Of a stretch of 64,000 nucleotides of DNA, positions 1 through 12,599 are shown in pieces; position 1 is the stretch's first letter, and each line of letters begins with the position of its first letter. This DNA comes from Cordylochernes scorpioides (taxonomy: Eukaryota > Arthropoda > Arachnida > Pseudoscorpiones > Chernetidae). The translations under genes and the position numbers were made by a program. Under the pieces are notes generated by a model. It was not told where the DNA came from. It saw nothing but the letters and a program-made list of their open reading frames with translations, and searched no databases. Location: contig CP092869.1 of the NCBI GenBank assembly GCA_030710605.1, positions 12,921,425-12,985,424 on the forward strand. Direction: 5' to 3'.

Positions 1-411
1 CACCTTATCCCAGTACAATATCACATTTGTACTATTTTTTTACATAGTGTATTACAGTGAAGATTGATTTAAATACGAAAAACAGTTTTTTTTGACAGAG
101 GAATGTTGAACGGTAAAGACTTGGAACGATAGATGCATATAGATTGACAGTATGGATACCGTGTTTTTTACCGACTTTTTATCGAGATGGAGGGAGGACA
201 AGGGAATTGCAGCACATTGGAAACAATTTATGGATGCCTTTAAATTTCTAGATATAAGTTACAACCATACTTACACATATCCCTTCTTATCTTAAGATAA
301 TGTTGAGATGGATTACATTTAAGGCAATTATTTCTGATGGAATTTTTTTCTGGAGAAATATCTATCTCGGTTTTAAATCCTATTTTGATGGCTTGGCTCT
401 TTTATTTGGAA

Positions 412-440
412 ACTAGCGATATCACCCGTCTTCGTCTGGG
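412..440 (-). mobile_element. Helitron-like 3' end motif
   Basis: On the minus strand the sequence runs through a GC-rich gacgaagacgggtgatatcg stretch and ends in CTAG followed by T. This resembles Helitron 3' termini, which end in a hairpin plus CTRR and insert before T. The mirrored copy in the right arm ends at 15482. The motif is short and the hairpin weak, so the assignment is tentative. Confidence 0.3.
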
Positions 441-516
441 TTCTGCACAAGTGGATGTTTGAACAATAAATAGTGTTTACAAATATATTGCAATATATAT
501 AGATTTTTTAATTAGT

Positions 517-1078
517 ACAGTAGAACCTCCATGAGAAGACACTCGCGATAGAGGACACCTCTCTATAAAGGACAGTTTTCATTTGAACAATTACCATTTT
601 TACTATATAGCAACTCTCTGGTAAGATGACACCTCTTCCATAAGGACATTTTGGGGCGGTAACTAGGTGTTGTCCTTTACAGATAGGTAGTTCTACTGTA
701 TTTAGCAACTCTCTGGTAAGAGGACACCTCTCCATAAAGGACAGTTTGGCTCTGCAATTAGGTGTTGTCCTTTACAGATAGGTAGTTCTACTGTATTTAG
801 CAACTCTCTGGTAAGAGGACACCTCTCCATAAAGGACAGTTTGGCTCTGCAATTAGGTGTTGTCCTTTACAGATAGGTAGTTCTACTGTATTTAGCAACT
901 CTCTGGTAAGAGGACACCTCTCCATAAAGGACAGTTTGGCTCTGCAATTAGGTGTTGTCCTTTACAGATAGGTAGTTCTACTGTATTTAGCAACTCTACG
1001 GTAAGAGGACACCTCTCCATAAAGGACAGTTTGGCTCTGTAATTAGGTGTTGTCCTTTACAGGGAGGTAGTTCTACTG
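517..1078. mobile_element. TA-flanked MITE (family F) with internal tandem expansion
   Basis: The element is flanked by TA and has terminal inverted repeats beginning CAGTAGAACCTCC and ending GTTCTACTG, the layout of Tc1/mariner-type non-autonomous elements. Its mirrored copy at 15200-15377 is 178 bp and a third full copy at 50101-50280 is 180 bp. This copy is 562 bp because a roughly 92-bp inner segment (allele ctctggtaagaggacacctc) is repeated about five times. No coding capacity is visible. Confidence 0.7.
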
Positions 1079-2301
1079 TACTAGTAGTGATGATTTAAAA
1101 CAATTTCTATATTATTATCATCACTTTCAACCAAAAAATGTACAAATTCGTCCATTATTTGATTGATTTTTCATCTCCTCAGGCCGAAATGATGACTATG
1201 ACTCCTTACATGCATGTTAGAAAGATAAAATTCTCTGAAATGTAGATATTAATGGTTTCACAACTATAGACGTACAGTCTAGATTTCTAAAATGCCTTTT
1301 CAGATTCTTCAAATTTGATGCTACAACATATAGAATCTGTCTCTATTATTTCACTACAACTCTAGCCGTTCTTATCTCAGCGTTGTTAAATGAAACAGGA
1401 AAAAGAAGGACTGGCCAAGATGCTAATTGAAGCTACTTGAAATAACACCATCAATCAACTCCTTGACAGAATTAGGTGCTAGAATTGCTAACGGTTTCAA
1501 ACCTACATCCCTGTACCGGTTTCTATGACTATCATAGTACAGTGTGGGACGAGAGGGTTAATTTCAGAGCATACACTCTTCAACGGGCTAACCGTTAGTC
1601 ATTTAGCGAAGAAGTGTCTGACAGAAACAATTTCTGCCTTACGATTATAGATAAGGCCTGCTGAAGATTGTGTGCTTGGAAATTTACCCTCTCTAGAAAC
1701 ACATTGCTGATTTAAAAAAATGAAAATACTTTGTAATTTTGTCTTTAACATTGTCACAGCCGACTCATGTAAATATTTTCATTAATAATTTAACTTATTA
1801 AACAAATCAAAGTTGATTTGTTTTTTTCTTTGTTAACATAGTGAAGCCACGGCGTTCTTCATTCTTTTTGTAACCTTACCAAAATAAAGCGTTAGCTTTT
1901 TAATGCGAACTCGTTCTGGTTTATTCTACAGTACAATGGAAACCACTAAACAAAAACCATCTACATCTTAAGTTGTGAGAATATATTAAATAGTGTGTTA
2001 AGTTGATATTTCCAGTTTATTGTCACCTTTTCTTCAAAGCCTTCTGCACGTATAGGTAAGCAGAGATATAGTCTTCCTAATCTCTGTGCCTAAAATGTAG
2101 GAAACTTCATTAAGGCATATTTCATGAGATAGGTATATTCGAAAGATGAACACTCACTGAAATGCAAATAACAATAATAATTTAAAAAAAACAGTTGCTG
2201 AGGATATGACCTATCATCTACTCCTGTAGAGGGGTTTATGATTGCCGAAAACTTGAGAGAATATATAAATAAAGCAAAAAAACTATCCTTGGAAGCCGTT
2301 T

Positions 2302-2579
2302 TTGATTATTATTAAAATATACAAGTATCAGAGTAATAATTAACAATCAATCAATTCTGTCACTGTTTGCTTTTGTGAATGGAATAAATACCCAAATATG
2401 GCCATTTCTTATAACCATCGGTGGTTCAGTGGTAGAATGCTCGCCTGCCACGCGGGCGGCCCGGATTCGATTCCCGACCGATGCATTTTTTTTTACAATT
2501 TTTAAAACTCTCATTTATATTATTAAAATATACAAGTATCATAGTCATCAATTCTGTCATCGTTTGCTTTTGAGAATGT
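2302..2579. repeat. Direct repeat flanking the tRNA-Gly-like gene
   Basis: The sequence upstream of the tRNA (tattaaaatatacaagtatc, then attctgtca and tgtttgcttttg) recurs in the same order immediately downstream. The two copies differ by a few substitutions and a short deletion. The arrangement suggests local duplication around the tRNA or insertion of a tRNA-bearing segment. Confidence 0.6.
2415..2485 (+). tRNA. tRNA-Gly(GCC)-like gene, possibly decayed
   Basis: The 71-nt sequence folds as a tRNA-Gly with anticodon GCC in a CTGCCAC loop, a normal D arm (GTTCAGTGGTAGA) and a T-run terminator just downstream. Two defects are visible. The first acceptor pair is C-C instead of G-C. The T arm reads CCGGA TTCGATT CCCGA, so the closing G53-C61 pair and the outer pair are lost, and the B box starts GA instead of GG. 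It may be a pseudogene or tRNA-derived copy. It lies between two near-identical flanks (about 2302-2378 and 2517-2579) and has no counterpart in the right arm. Confidence 0.7.
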
Positions 2580-3094
2580 ATGTAAATAATGGATTTCATA
2601 TTTTTTATTAATTTTTGTTCTGGCCTTTATTTGTTTAAATATCTTTTTAAAAATCGTTTAAAATGCAGTCGCAATCATTAGCGAACACATATGTTTGCCT
2701 AATATTTCCATATGCTCTTTTATTTTTTTACAGAAAAATATTTACATGCCAGTATTTTGGATTAATTTTTTTTATAAACCTTTTTTTAAATTCTTACTGA
2801 GAAGATGGGCATCGCAGTCAGGATTCTTTACAGTCAGTCACTCAACTCAGGCAATTTCAAAGGTTAATGGGGGTTTGGTGGAAAAGCTGCCGTCAATTTA
2901 AACTATATTAATTTTGAAACAACTAAATGGATTGCAAAATATAATTAAATCAAATACCTAAACGCTAATACAATACAAATTTTGCCATTACACACTTTTT
3001 TTCCTGTAGTTTATGTGTTTTTTCTGTATTGCTATTCTATGGCACTTCTACTATTTATTATTGATGTACTTTCAGTATGAAGGATATTTCACTC

Positions 3095-3131
3095 GGGGGA
3101 TTTCTCGGGCGAAGCCGGGTCATTCTTCTAG
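3095..3131 (+). mobile_element. Helitron-like 3' end motif
   Basis: A GC-rich segment (cgggcgaagccgggtcattc) is followed by CTAG and then T, matching the common Helitron or Helentron 3' terminus. It sits where the left arm differs from the right arm (2280-3140 has no mirror), so this block could be a non-autonomous Helitron insertion. A 5' TC end was not identified. Confidence 0.4.
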
Positions 3132-3845
3132 TAATAGCTATATGTATGTCTTCCGTTGGGTCAAAGAATCAGAAACACATACTGAGGTAGTCAGACTTAG
3201 CTAAAAATGAGATTGTTCCTAAGATGGAGAACAGATAACTTGGCTGACGATCCTGACATGACTAGACATAGCTATTGGTAACTTTTTCCAGGTGAATCAG
3301 TCCAAAGACTGGTGTACCTTCTCAATCAGACTTATCTTCTAGGCGATTGGCTATACTATAGTCATAGTCTAGTATTAAGATGTTGCCATGATCTTTTCAG
3401 TTAGGATTGTCATAGCTAAAAAGTGCCATGGCTTCTCTTTGACATCTGCATTGCTTTTGATGATGGCACATCATTTTACACGAACAAGGCAGCTTTGTTG
3501 GCTGGTATTGTGATCAGGGTGCACAGACCGATCTGATCTTCTCCATGGACAATACCAGCACCACATCATTTCACTATTCACTCTGTATCATCATTGAGAT
3601 TTGAAAATATTGTATTGACATCATACACAAGTCAATGGTAGTAGTATATAATAATAATCATAAAAAGAGGGATAAAATAAAGGAGTAAACTATATACAGT
3701 TATGTACAGTCGAGGAGATTCCCCCCAACGACGGAGAGTCCTCCTCCAGACAGTAAGGGGGTTTTCACGTTCTCCCCTCATCTCAAGGCTCAGTTTTTTT
3801 ATAAACCTATCTCCACCACAGACTAGCCCACTTTATTCAGTTAAT

Positions 3846-4252
3846 TGTCAAATTATATTGACAAATATTTGCACTCTTATCATATCTCAGGTTTTAGTGG
3901 AAAGAATTTTGTTGTTTATTTGTTGAGTGAACTGATCTCCCACGCCTTCTCATTGGACGAATGTGGCCATGTTTGTACATAAAAGAGGGTTGAACTGGAA
4001 TGCGAGGAGTCGTGGAGTGGTGTTCGAGTGGAGACGCTTAAAGCGTTCTCTGTGTGCTTGTCTCGTGATCTCCTCGCATACCTGTGTAACCCCGGTTTAT
4101 ATTTTATTTAACAAATCGTGTTTTTTTATTTACCCCCTTTTTGTTGTTGGTGTTGTACTCTTGAGTGTACCTTTTTCTGTGTTTAAGTTACTCTTACTGT
4201 AGGCCCGAGTTTATTGCATTTTGTGGTAACCCGTACAAAGTAAAAATTGTCA
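3846..4252 (+). mobile_element. Solo LTR (family L1)
   Basis: A 407-bp element begins TGTCAAATTA and ends AATTGTCA. It is flanked by the 4-bp duplication TAAT (3842-3845 and 4253-4256). The mirrored right-arm locus near 10245-10265 shows the empty site (cattaactgaatg), which proves insertion after the arms formed. A TATA-like acataaaaga lies internally near 3978. Another complete copy is at 17695-18138. The 4-bp duplication and TG...CA ends fit Gypsy-like LTRs. No internal retroviral genes are present. Confidence 0.85.
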
Positions 4253-4429
4253 TAATGGCTGTTGGTCCATGATTGTTTATTTGTCATTCACAGCTAACAT
4301 GATGGGTGTTCATCTATGTGCCACCAGACTTGTAGGATTCAGTTCACCTACAGGGAGTAGGGAGGGAGTTCATTGGCTGATGGCGGAACTGGGTCGTAGC
4401 GGACAAAGCGGTGGAGATAGATGCAATGG

Positions 4430-4920
4430 TATTTCCGGGGAGTTGATTTCCTGTATAGTGGAGCGTAACATTGTCTCATTCTGTCCTTCCTCTGTACAGT
4501 ACAATGGCCACGACGTAACTATACAGACAATCATGTCGAATTCGTAAACCTTCCTGATTCTTAATTTGTTGATGGATTCTTTGGTTGACGTGAGAGTTCC
4601 GGGGAGTTGATTTCCTGTATATTGGAGCGTAACATTGTCTCATTCTGTCCTTCCTCTGTACAGTACAATGGCCACGACGTAACCATCTAGACAATCATGT
4701 CAAATTCGTAAACCTTCCTGATTCTTAATTTGTTGATGGATTCTTTGGTTTGACGTGAGAGTTCCGGGGAGTTGATTTCCTGTATAGTGGAGCGTAACAT
4801 TGTCTCATTCTATCCTTCCTCTGTACAGTACAATGGAAACGACCTAACCATACAGACAATCATGTCGAATTCGTAAATTCTCTGAACCCATAATTTATCG
4901 ATGGATGCTTTGGTTGACGT
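4430..4920 (-). repeat. ~164-bp tandem repeat, about 3 units (left arm)
   Basis: Units run from an EcoRI-like gaattcgacatgattgtc segment (minus strand) through ggacagaatgagacaatg to aactccccggaactctcacg, repeating about every 164 bp. The mirrored array in the right arm (9130-10090) has about six units, so copy number changed after the arms separated. Short open frames cross the units, but no family is recognised. Confidence 0.75.
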
Positions 4921-5879
4921 AAGAGTTGGCATCGTCATCCTGGCCTTACCTCGAAGAGTCAGCCTAGCAAGGATGGTAGACAATTTAAATAATTTTATTG
5001 ATTCTTTTAATCAAATTTTACAAAGGTGGAAAAATAAAAGAGTAAAAGGGCATAAAAAGTGTAGGGGAATATATATATAGTTGTGTACAAATTTCTTCAG
5101 CAAGGAAGGCTTCCACACCTTGAGAGAGTCCTCCTCCAGACAAGGTCTTCTTGAACACTCCTCAGTTCCACACCGAGGAAGTACTTATAGATTCGTGTCT
5201 TGGCAGACGTCAGGATGGTGTCATCGTCTAGGCCATGCCCGAAGACCCAGCAAGGATGTTAGAGATACCTGATAGATGATAGTGTACAGTTTTTCTTGTG
5301 TCTATTTTAGTGAAAGATTTGATTTCTCTATCTTCGGCATCTCCCGACTGTGATACCAAACCTAGGATGGAACGAGATGTCAGAAACTGCTAAGTGGAGC
5401 CAAGCCTGACGTCGTCGTGTAGATTACACTCCACCCCAACTTTCTCTCTTTTTTTTTACTGCTCCCTGTTTATGACGCCTTCTTTCATCCCTACATACGC
5501 TCTGTTCCCCCCTCTCCCTGACGGCTTCAGAAATAACTTTTATTTATAGCGAAATATGCTCGGAATTTCTTTTGTCGCCTACTGAAAGGACGCAGAATTT
5601 AGATGAGGTAGGGTGAAAGGGAAAATATGGCAATAGGGGGGTAGAGGTTAACAAGACGATTAAGTACCACAAAGAAAGTTAAAAATCTAAAATATTTTGA
5701 TATTTGAAAGCCTTAAAATTTGGTATTTGGTTAAACCTATATATTAAAATTCACTTGAGAGTAGGAAAGCTGTTGGCTTAGTAAGTTACATCCTAGATAA
5801 GAACTATACGTTGATCCATTGAAGAGAGATCTCATTACGATTATATCCGAAATATGTAAAATGAAGAATATACAGAGCT

Positions 5880-6163
5880 TCTTTCGAAAATTAATGATTG
5901 AATTTGATACTTGTATATTTGTTGTAGGATTCTAAAAAGTATCTACGTAAGCCCAAGAGCAATGCTATTAATGAACTTACCATTGGATAGTTCTTAAAAT
6001 TGAAGATACTTCGGCCAGTAAATCTTTAGAGTTACTAGAGCATCTTTAGAAAATTAATGATTGAATTTGATACTTGTATATTTGTCGGATAATTCTAAAA
6101 ATTCTCCCGTAAACTCAAGAGCAGCGCTATTAATGAACTTATCAAAAAATAGTTCTTAAAATT
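5880..6163 (-). repeat. 163-bp satellite, inverted partial block
   Basis: Nearly two units of the satellite found at 6530-8160 occur here in the opposite orientation (ttaatgattgaatttgatac, then ggccagtaaatctttagag). The block ends in the assembly gap. With the 6480-6560 turn-around it marks the centre of the giant inverted repeat. Confidence 0.8.
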
Positions 6164-6263
6164 NNNNNNNNNNNNNNNNNNNNNNNNNNNNNNNNNNNNN
6201 NNNNNNNNNNNNNNNNNNNNNNNNNNNNNNNNNNNNNNNNNNNNNNNNNNNNNNNNNNNNNNN
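6164..6263. other. Assembly gap (100 N)
   Basis: One hundred unknown bases lie inside the satellite at the centre of the inverted repeat. A round 100 suggests a scaffolding gap of unknown true size. Confidence 0.99.
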
Positions 6264-6529
6264 TTCTGTAGATGTATTTCTTTTCAATTTTATTGCAATC
6301 TCAAGCTTCCAGGCATTATCTCCCTTCTACAGAGTACAAAAAATGAATAATAATGAAACTCCGCGTCTGTGGAATCATTAACCTTAATATTGAAACAAGA
6401 GATTATTTTATTGAATTTCGATTGAATTAATGTTTAATTTGACATTCTATGGTATTCGTGAAGATAGAGGCTCCCTGGTCGGCATTCATAGTTCTTCAAA
6501 TTGAAGATACTTTGGCCAGTATAAGTCGA

Positions 6530-8165
6530 GGTAATAAAAAGATTTACTGGCCGAAGTATCTTCAATTTTAATTACTATTCTTTTATAAGTTCATTAATAG
6601 CACTGCTCTTGAGCTTACGTAGAGACCTTTTAGAATCCTCCAACAAATATACAAGAATCAAATTCAATCATTAATTTTCTAAAGATTCTCTAGTAACTCT
6701 AAAGATTTACTGGTCGAAGGATCTTCAATTTTAATAACTATTCTATTGTAAGTTCATTAATAGCGCTGTTCTTGAGCTTACGTAGAGACCTTTTAGAATC
6801 CTCCAGAAAATATACAAGTATCAAATTCAATCATTAATTTTCTAAAGATGCTCTAGTAACTCTAAAGATTTACTGGCCGAGGTATCTTCAATTTTAATAA
6901 CTATTTTTTGATAAGTTCATTAATAGCACTGCTCTTGAGGTTACGTAGAGACTTTTTAGAATCCTACAACAAATATACAAGTATCAAATTCAATCATTAA
7001 TTTTCGAAAGAGGTTCTGGTAACTCTAGAGATTTACTGGCCGAAGTATCTTCAATTTTAATAGTATTCTTTGGTAAGTTCATTAATAGCGCTGTTCTTGA
7101 GCTTACGTAGAGACCTTTTAGAATCCTACAACAAATATACAATAATCAAATTCAATCATTAATTTTCTAAAGATGCTCTAGTAACTCTAAAGATTTACTG
7201 GCCGAAGTATCTTCAATATTTTAAGAACTATCCAATGGTAAGTTCATTAATAGCACTGCTCTTGAGCTTACGTAGAGACTTTTTAGAATCCTACAACAAA
7301 TATAAAAGTATCAAATTCAATCATTAATTTTCTAAAGATGCTCTAGTAACTCTAAAGATTTACTGACCGAAGTATCTTCAATTTTAATAATATTCTTTGG
7401 TAAGTTCATTAATAAGCACTGCTCTTGAGGTTACGTAGAAACCTTTTAGAATCATCCAGCAAATATACAAGTATCAAATTCAATTATTAATTTTCGAAAG
7501 AAGCTCTAGTAACTCTAAAGATTTACTGGCCGAAGTATCTTCAATTTTAAGAACTATATTTTTGGTAATTTCATTAATAGCGCTGTTCTTGAGGTTACGG
7601 GGAGACTTTTTAGAATCCTACAACAAATATACAAGTATCAAATTCAATCATTAAATTTCAAAAGATGCTCTAGTAACTCTAAAGATTTACTGGCCGAAGT
7701 ATCTTCAATTTTAATAACTATTCTTTGATAAGTTCATTAATAGCGCTGTTCTTGAGCTTACGTAGAGACTTTTTAGAATCCTACAACAAATATACAAGTA
7801 TCAAATTCAATCATTAATTTTCAAAAGATGCTCTAGTAACTCTAAAGATTTACTGGCCGAAGTATCTTCAATTTTAATAACTATTCTTTGATAAGTTCAT
7901 TAATAGCGCTGTTCTTGAGGTTACGTAGACTTTTTAGAATCCTACAACAAATATACAAGTATCAAATTCAATCATTAAATTTCAAAAGATGCTCTAGTAA
8001 CTCTAAAGATTTACTGGTCGAAGTATCTTCAATTTTAATAACTATTCTATTGTAAGTTCATTAATAGCACTGCTCTTGAGCTTATAATGGGAGAATTTTT
8101 AGAATCATCCAACAAATTACAAGTATCAAATTCAATCATTAATTTTCAAAAGAGGTTCTTGTAAC
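6530..8165 (+). repeat. 163-bp satellite array, about 10 units
   Basis: The marker tagtaactctaaagattta recurs near 6691, 6854, 7019, 7179, 7344, 7507, 7671, 7834 and 7994, giving a period of 160-165 bp. Each unit also contains cttcaattttaataactatt and caaatatacaagtatcaaat. Units differ by point changes, such as gctcttgagctt versus gttcttgaggtt. The array forms the spacer between the arms. Near 6495-6560 the unit orientation flips. Confidence 0.9.
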
Positions 8166-9129
8166 TCTCCATTTTACATATTTCGTATTAAATCGCAATA
8201 ATCTATCTTCAATGGATCAGCGTATAATTCTTGTATGGGATGTAACTTACTAAGCCGACAGCTTTCTAAGCGGATTTTAATCTATAGTTCAACCAAATAC
8301 CCGAATTTTAAGATTTTCAAATATCAAAATATTTTAGATATCAACTTTCTTTGTGGTACTTAAACGTCTTGTTAACCTCTACCCCCCTATTACTATATTT
8401 TCCCCTTCACCCTACCTCATCTAAATTCTGCGTCCTTTCAGTAGGCGACAAAAGAAATTCCGAGCATATTTCGCTATAAATAAAAGTTATTTCTGAAGCC
8501 GTCAGGGAGGGGGGAACAGAGCGTATGTAGGGATGAAAGAAGGCGTCATAAACAGGGGGCAGTAAAAAAAAAAGAGAGAAAGTTGGGGTGGAGTGTAATC
8601 TACACGACGACCTCAGGCTTGGCTCCACTTAGCAGTTTCTGACATCTCGTTCCATCCTAGGTTTGGTATCACAGTCGGGAGATGCCGAAGATAGAGAAAT
8701 CAAATCTTTCACTAAAATAGACACAAGAAAAACTGTACACTATCATCTATCAGGTATCTCTAACATCCTTGCTGGGTCTTCGGGCATGGCCTAGACGATG
8801 ACACCATCCTGACGTTTGCCAAGACACACATCTATAAGTACTTCCTCGGCGCAGAACTGAGGAGTGTACAAGAAGACCTTGTCTGGAGGAGGACTCTCTC
8901 AAGGTGGGGAAGCCTTCCTTGCTGAAGATATTTGTACACAACTATATATATTCCTCTACACTTGTTATGCCCTTTTACTCTTTCATTTTTCCACCTTTGT
9001 AAAATTTGATTAAAATAATCAATAAAATTATTTAAATTGTCTACCATCTTTGCTAGGCTGACTCTTCGAGGTAAGGCCAGGATGACGATGCCAACTCTTA
9101 CGTCAACCAAAGCATCCATCGATAAATTA

Positions 9130-10090
9130 TGGGTTCAGAGGATTTACGAATTCGACATGATTGTCTGTATGGTTAGGTCGTTTCCATTGTACTGTACAGA
9201 GGAAGGACAGAATGAGACAATGTTACGCTCCACTATACAGGAAATCAACTCCCCGGAACTCTCACGTCAAACCAAAGAATCCACCAACAAATTAAGAATC
9301 AGGAAGGTTTACGAATTCGACATGATTGTCTGTATGGTTACGTCGTGGCCATTGTACTGTACAGAGGAAGGACAGAATGAGACAATGTTACGCTCCACTA
9401 TACAGGAAATATACTCCCCGGAACTCTCACGTCAACCAAAGAATCCATCAACAAATTAAGAATCAGGAAGGTTTACGAATTCGACATGATTGCCAGGATG
9501 GTTACGTCGTGACCATTGTACTGTACAGAGGAAGGACAGAATGAGACAATGTTACGCTCCACTATACAGGGAATCAACTCCACGGAACTCTCACGTCAAC
9601 CAAAGAATCCATCAACAAATTAAGAATCAGGAAGGTTTACGAATTCGACATGATTGTCTGTATAGTTACGTCGTGGCCATTGTACTGTACAGAGGAAGGA
9701 CAGAATGAGACAATGTTACGCTCCACTATACAGGAAATATACTCCCCGGAACTCTCACGTCAACCAAAGAATTCATCAACAAATTAAGAATCAGGAAGGT
9801 TTATGAATTCGACATGATTGCCAGGATGGTTAGGTCGTGGCCATTGTACTGTACAGAGGAAGGACAGAATGAGACAATGTTACGCTCCACTATACAGGAA
9901 ATCAACTCCCCGGAACTCTCACGTCAACCAAAGAATCCATCAACAAATTAAGAATCAGGAAGGTTTACGAATTCGACATGATTGTCAGGATGATTAGGTC
10001 GTGGCCATTGTACTGTACAGAGGAAGGACAGAATGAGACAATGTTACGCTCCACTATACAGGAAATCAACTCCCCGGAAATACCATTGCA
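9130..10090 (+). repeat. ~164-bp tandem repeat, about 6 units (right arm)
   Basis: This is the mirror of 4430-4920 with twice as many units. Unit starts (gaattcgacatgattg) fall near 9148, 9314, 9477, 9642, 9805 and 9970. Variants such as gaaatatactccccgg versus gaaatcaactccccgg alternate between units, suggesting duplication of two-unit blocks. Confidence 0.8.
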
Positions 10091-10395
10091 TCTATCTCCA
10101 CCGCTTTGTCCGCTACGACCCAGTTCCGCCATCAGCCAACGAACTCCCTCCCTACTCCCTGTAGGTGAACTGAATCCTACAAGGCTGGTGGCAGATAGAT
10201 GAACACCCATCATGCTAGCTGTGAATAACAAATAAACAATCATGGACCAACAGCCATTAACTGAATGTAGTGGGCTAGTCTGTGGTGGAGATAGGCTTAT
10301 AAAAAAACTGAGCCTTGAGATGAGAGGAGAACGTGACTTACTGTCTGGAGGAGGACTCTCTGTCGTTGGGGGAATTTCCTCGACTGTACATAACT

Positions 10396-10665
10396 GTATA
10401 TTATATAATACACTGCGGCTTGTGATTGTAAAACAACACTTGAAGTTACACCGCACGAGTTTCTTTTCAACGAAAAATCAAAATTTTATTTCAAGGTGAA
10501 ATATTGACTATTTCTAACCTTTTTGGATGAGGTATGAAAGGATGAATTATGAAGAGTAATGTTGAACGGAAAAATAAAAGTGTCCAGGGATGGTAAACGA
10601 ACCCACAATGTTCCGCTTACCGGGCAGATGCTATGTCCACTAGGCTACCCTGGACGTATTTTTCC
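10396..10665 (-). mobile_element. tRNA-derived SINE (family S1), copy 1
   Basis: On the minus strand a tRNA-like head occupies 10582-10655. It has a perfect 7-bp acceptor (GTCCAGG/CCTGGAC), A box TAGCCTAGTGG and an anticodon arm TCTGC-CCGGTAA-GCGGA (anticodon GGT). The B box reads GGTTCGTTTACC. A body follows (cttttatttttccgttcaac, then cctttcatacctcatcc) and ends with gccgcagtgtattatataat. The insertion separates parts of the right arm that are contiguous in the left arm near 3700. Confidence 0.7.
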
Positions 10666-11277
10666 GTTCATAAATAATACATAAAGTATACATAAACTTC
10701 AAGTGTTGTTTTATAAATGCATATATTTTACTCCTTTATCCGTCTTTTTATAATTATTATATATTTCTACCATTGTGACTTGTGTATGAGGTCAATAAAA
10801 TATTTTTAAATCTCAATGATGATACAGAGTGAATAGTGAAATGATATGGCGGTGGTGTCTTGTCCATGGAGAAGATCAGATCGGTCCGTGCACTCTGATC
10901 ACAATACCAACCAACAAAAGTCCCTTGTTCATGTAAAATGATGTGCCGTCATTAAAAGTAATGATGATGGCAAAGAGAAGCTATGTCACTTTTTAGCTAT
11001 AACAATCCTAACTGAAGGGATCATGGCAGTATCTTAATAATAGACTATGGTTATAGTATAGTCAATCGCCTAATGAAGAAGTCTGATTGAGAAGGTACAC
11101 CATTCTTAGAACTGATTCATCTGTAAAAAGTTACCAATAACAATCAGCTACGTCTAATCATGTCAAGATCGTTATCTGTTCTCCATGTTAGGAACAATCT
11201 CATCTGTAGCTAAGTGGGATTGTCATAGTATGTGTTTCATATTCATTGAATCAACGGAAGACCTATAGATATCATAG

Positions 11278-11550
11278 TGTGGCGACCACACTTTGCTTCA
11301 GCGAGCGCGAACTGGGACAAAGCTCCACTACACACACGGGCAGTGGACGGCCTCGGCAACCGCGAGCGTCAACCTGACTACGCGAACATCCAGACTCTGG
11401 CCACTCACGCGGTAAACAAGAAGGCTTGATTCAACGGCCGTTACTTCTTTTCTCTTTACATTTCTGGCTTTAAATAAATTAATTTTAATTATAATTTTAT
11501 CAGCGGCCTTTCCACAAACCACACCAACACATCACGCAACCATCCCACAA
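11278..11550 (+). mobile_element. LTR-like insertion specific to right arm
   Basis: This GC-rich stretch begins TGTGGCGACCACAC, contains ctttaaataaatt (possible polyadenylation signal) and ends near CATCCCACA. It has no mirror in the left arm, so it is a later insertion. TG...CA ends and composition suggest a solo LTR, but no clear target duplication was found. A short open frame on the minus strand inside it matches nothing known to me. Confidence 0.4.
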
Positions 11551-11864
11551 AAGTAATAAAAACAGCCCCAAAGGATAAGTTTTCTTGCTTTACTTATATA
11601 TTCTCTCAAGCTTTCGGCAATTATAAACCTTCCTACAGGAGTAGATAATAGTTCATATCCTCAGAATCTTGTTGTGTGTGTTGTGTTTCATTATTATTTA
11701 CATTTCAGAGAGGATTCATCTTTCGAATATACCTATCTCATGAAATATGCCTTCATGAAGTTTCTTACCTTTTAGGCACAGGGATTAGGAAGACTATATG
11801 TCTGCTTACCTATGCGTGCAGGAGGCTTTAAAGAAAAGGTAACAATAAACTGGAAATATCAACT

Positions 11865-11912
11865 CACCACACACAATACACAACACAACACAACACACAC
11901 ACACACACTATT
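11865..11912. repeat. CA-rich microsatellite
   Basis: A run of CA and CAACA units lies between arm-homologous sequences. The left-arm counterpart near 1985 lacks the run, so it expanded in the right arm only. Confidence 0.7.
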
Positions 11913-12599
11913 TAATATATTGTTACACCTTAAAATGTAGATGGTTTTTGTTCAGAGGTTTCCATTGTATCGTAGAATAAACCAGAATGAGTTCGCTTCA
12001 AAAATCTAACGCTTTATTTTGGTAAGGTTACAAAAAGAATGAAGAACGTCGACACAATGTTAACAAATAATAATCAAATCAATAAGTTAAATTATTAATG
12101 AAAATATTTACACGAGTCTAAGTCGGCTGTGATAATATTAAAGACAAAATTACAAAGTATTTTTATTTTTAAAAATCAGCAATGTGTTTCTAGAAAAAGG
12201 GTAAAAATTTCTTAGCACGCAATATCTTCAGCAGGCCTTATCTATAATCGTAAGACAGAAATTGTTTCTGTCTATCAGACACTTCCTCGCTAAATGACTT
12301 ACGATTGGCCCAGTGAAGAGTTTATGCTCTGAAATAAACCCTCTCGTTCCACACTGTACTAATGATACTCATAGAAACCGGTACAGGGATGTAGGTTTGA
12401 AACCGTTAGCAATTCTAGCACCTAATTCTGTCAAGTAGTTGATTGATGGCGTTATTTCAAGTAGCTTCAATTAGCATCTTGGCCAGTCCTTCGTTTTTCC
12501 ATTTAACAACGTTGAGATAAGAACGGTTAAAACTGTAGTGAAATAATAGAGACAGCTTCTATATATTATATTGTATTATAAATTACTTTATGTATTATT

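Larger units (their letters stand above)
1..6163. repeat. Left arm of giant inverted repeat
   Basis: This stretch reads as the reverse complement of the 8.2-15.9 kb region in the same order. Position 2 onward (accttatcccag) mirrors 15894 backward, and the sequence near 543-550 mirrors 15345-15352, so both pairs sum to about 15,895. Further blocks match: 1081-1230 with 14690-14820, 1260-1440 with 12470-12930, 1500-2280 with 11590-12440, 3140-3700 with 10730-11270, 3707-5277 with 8750-10400, and 5280-5640 with 8360-8755. Differences are arm-specific insertions and tandem copy number. The arm reaches the window edge, so its true outer end is unknown. Confidence 0.85.

Noticed and set aside
9037-10499. 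Chains of overlapping 70-160 residue frames in the 164-bp repeat
   Set aside because: They follow the tandem unit, change frame between units, and match nothing recognisable; treated as repeat, not genes.
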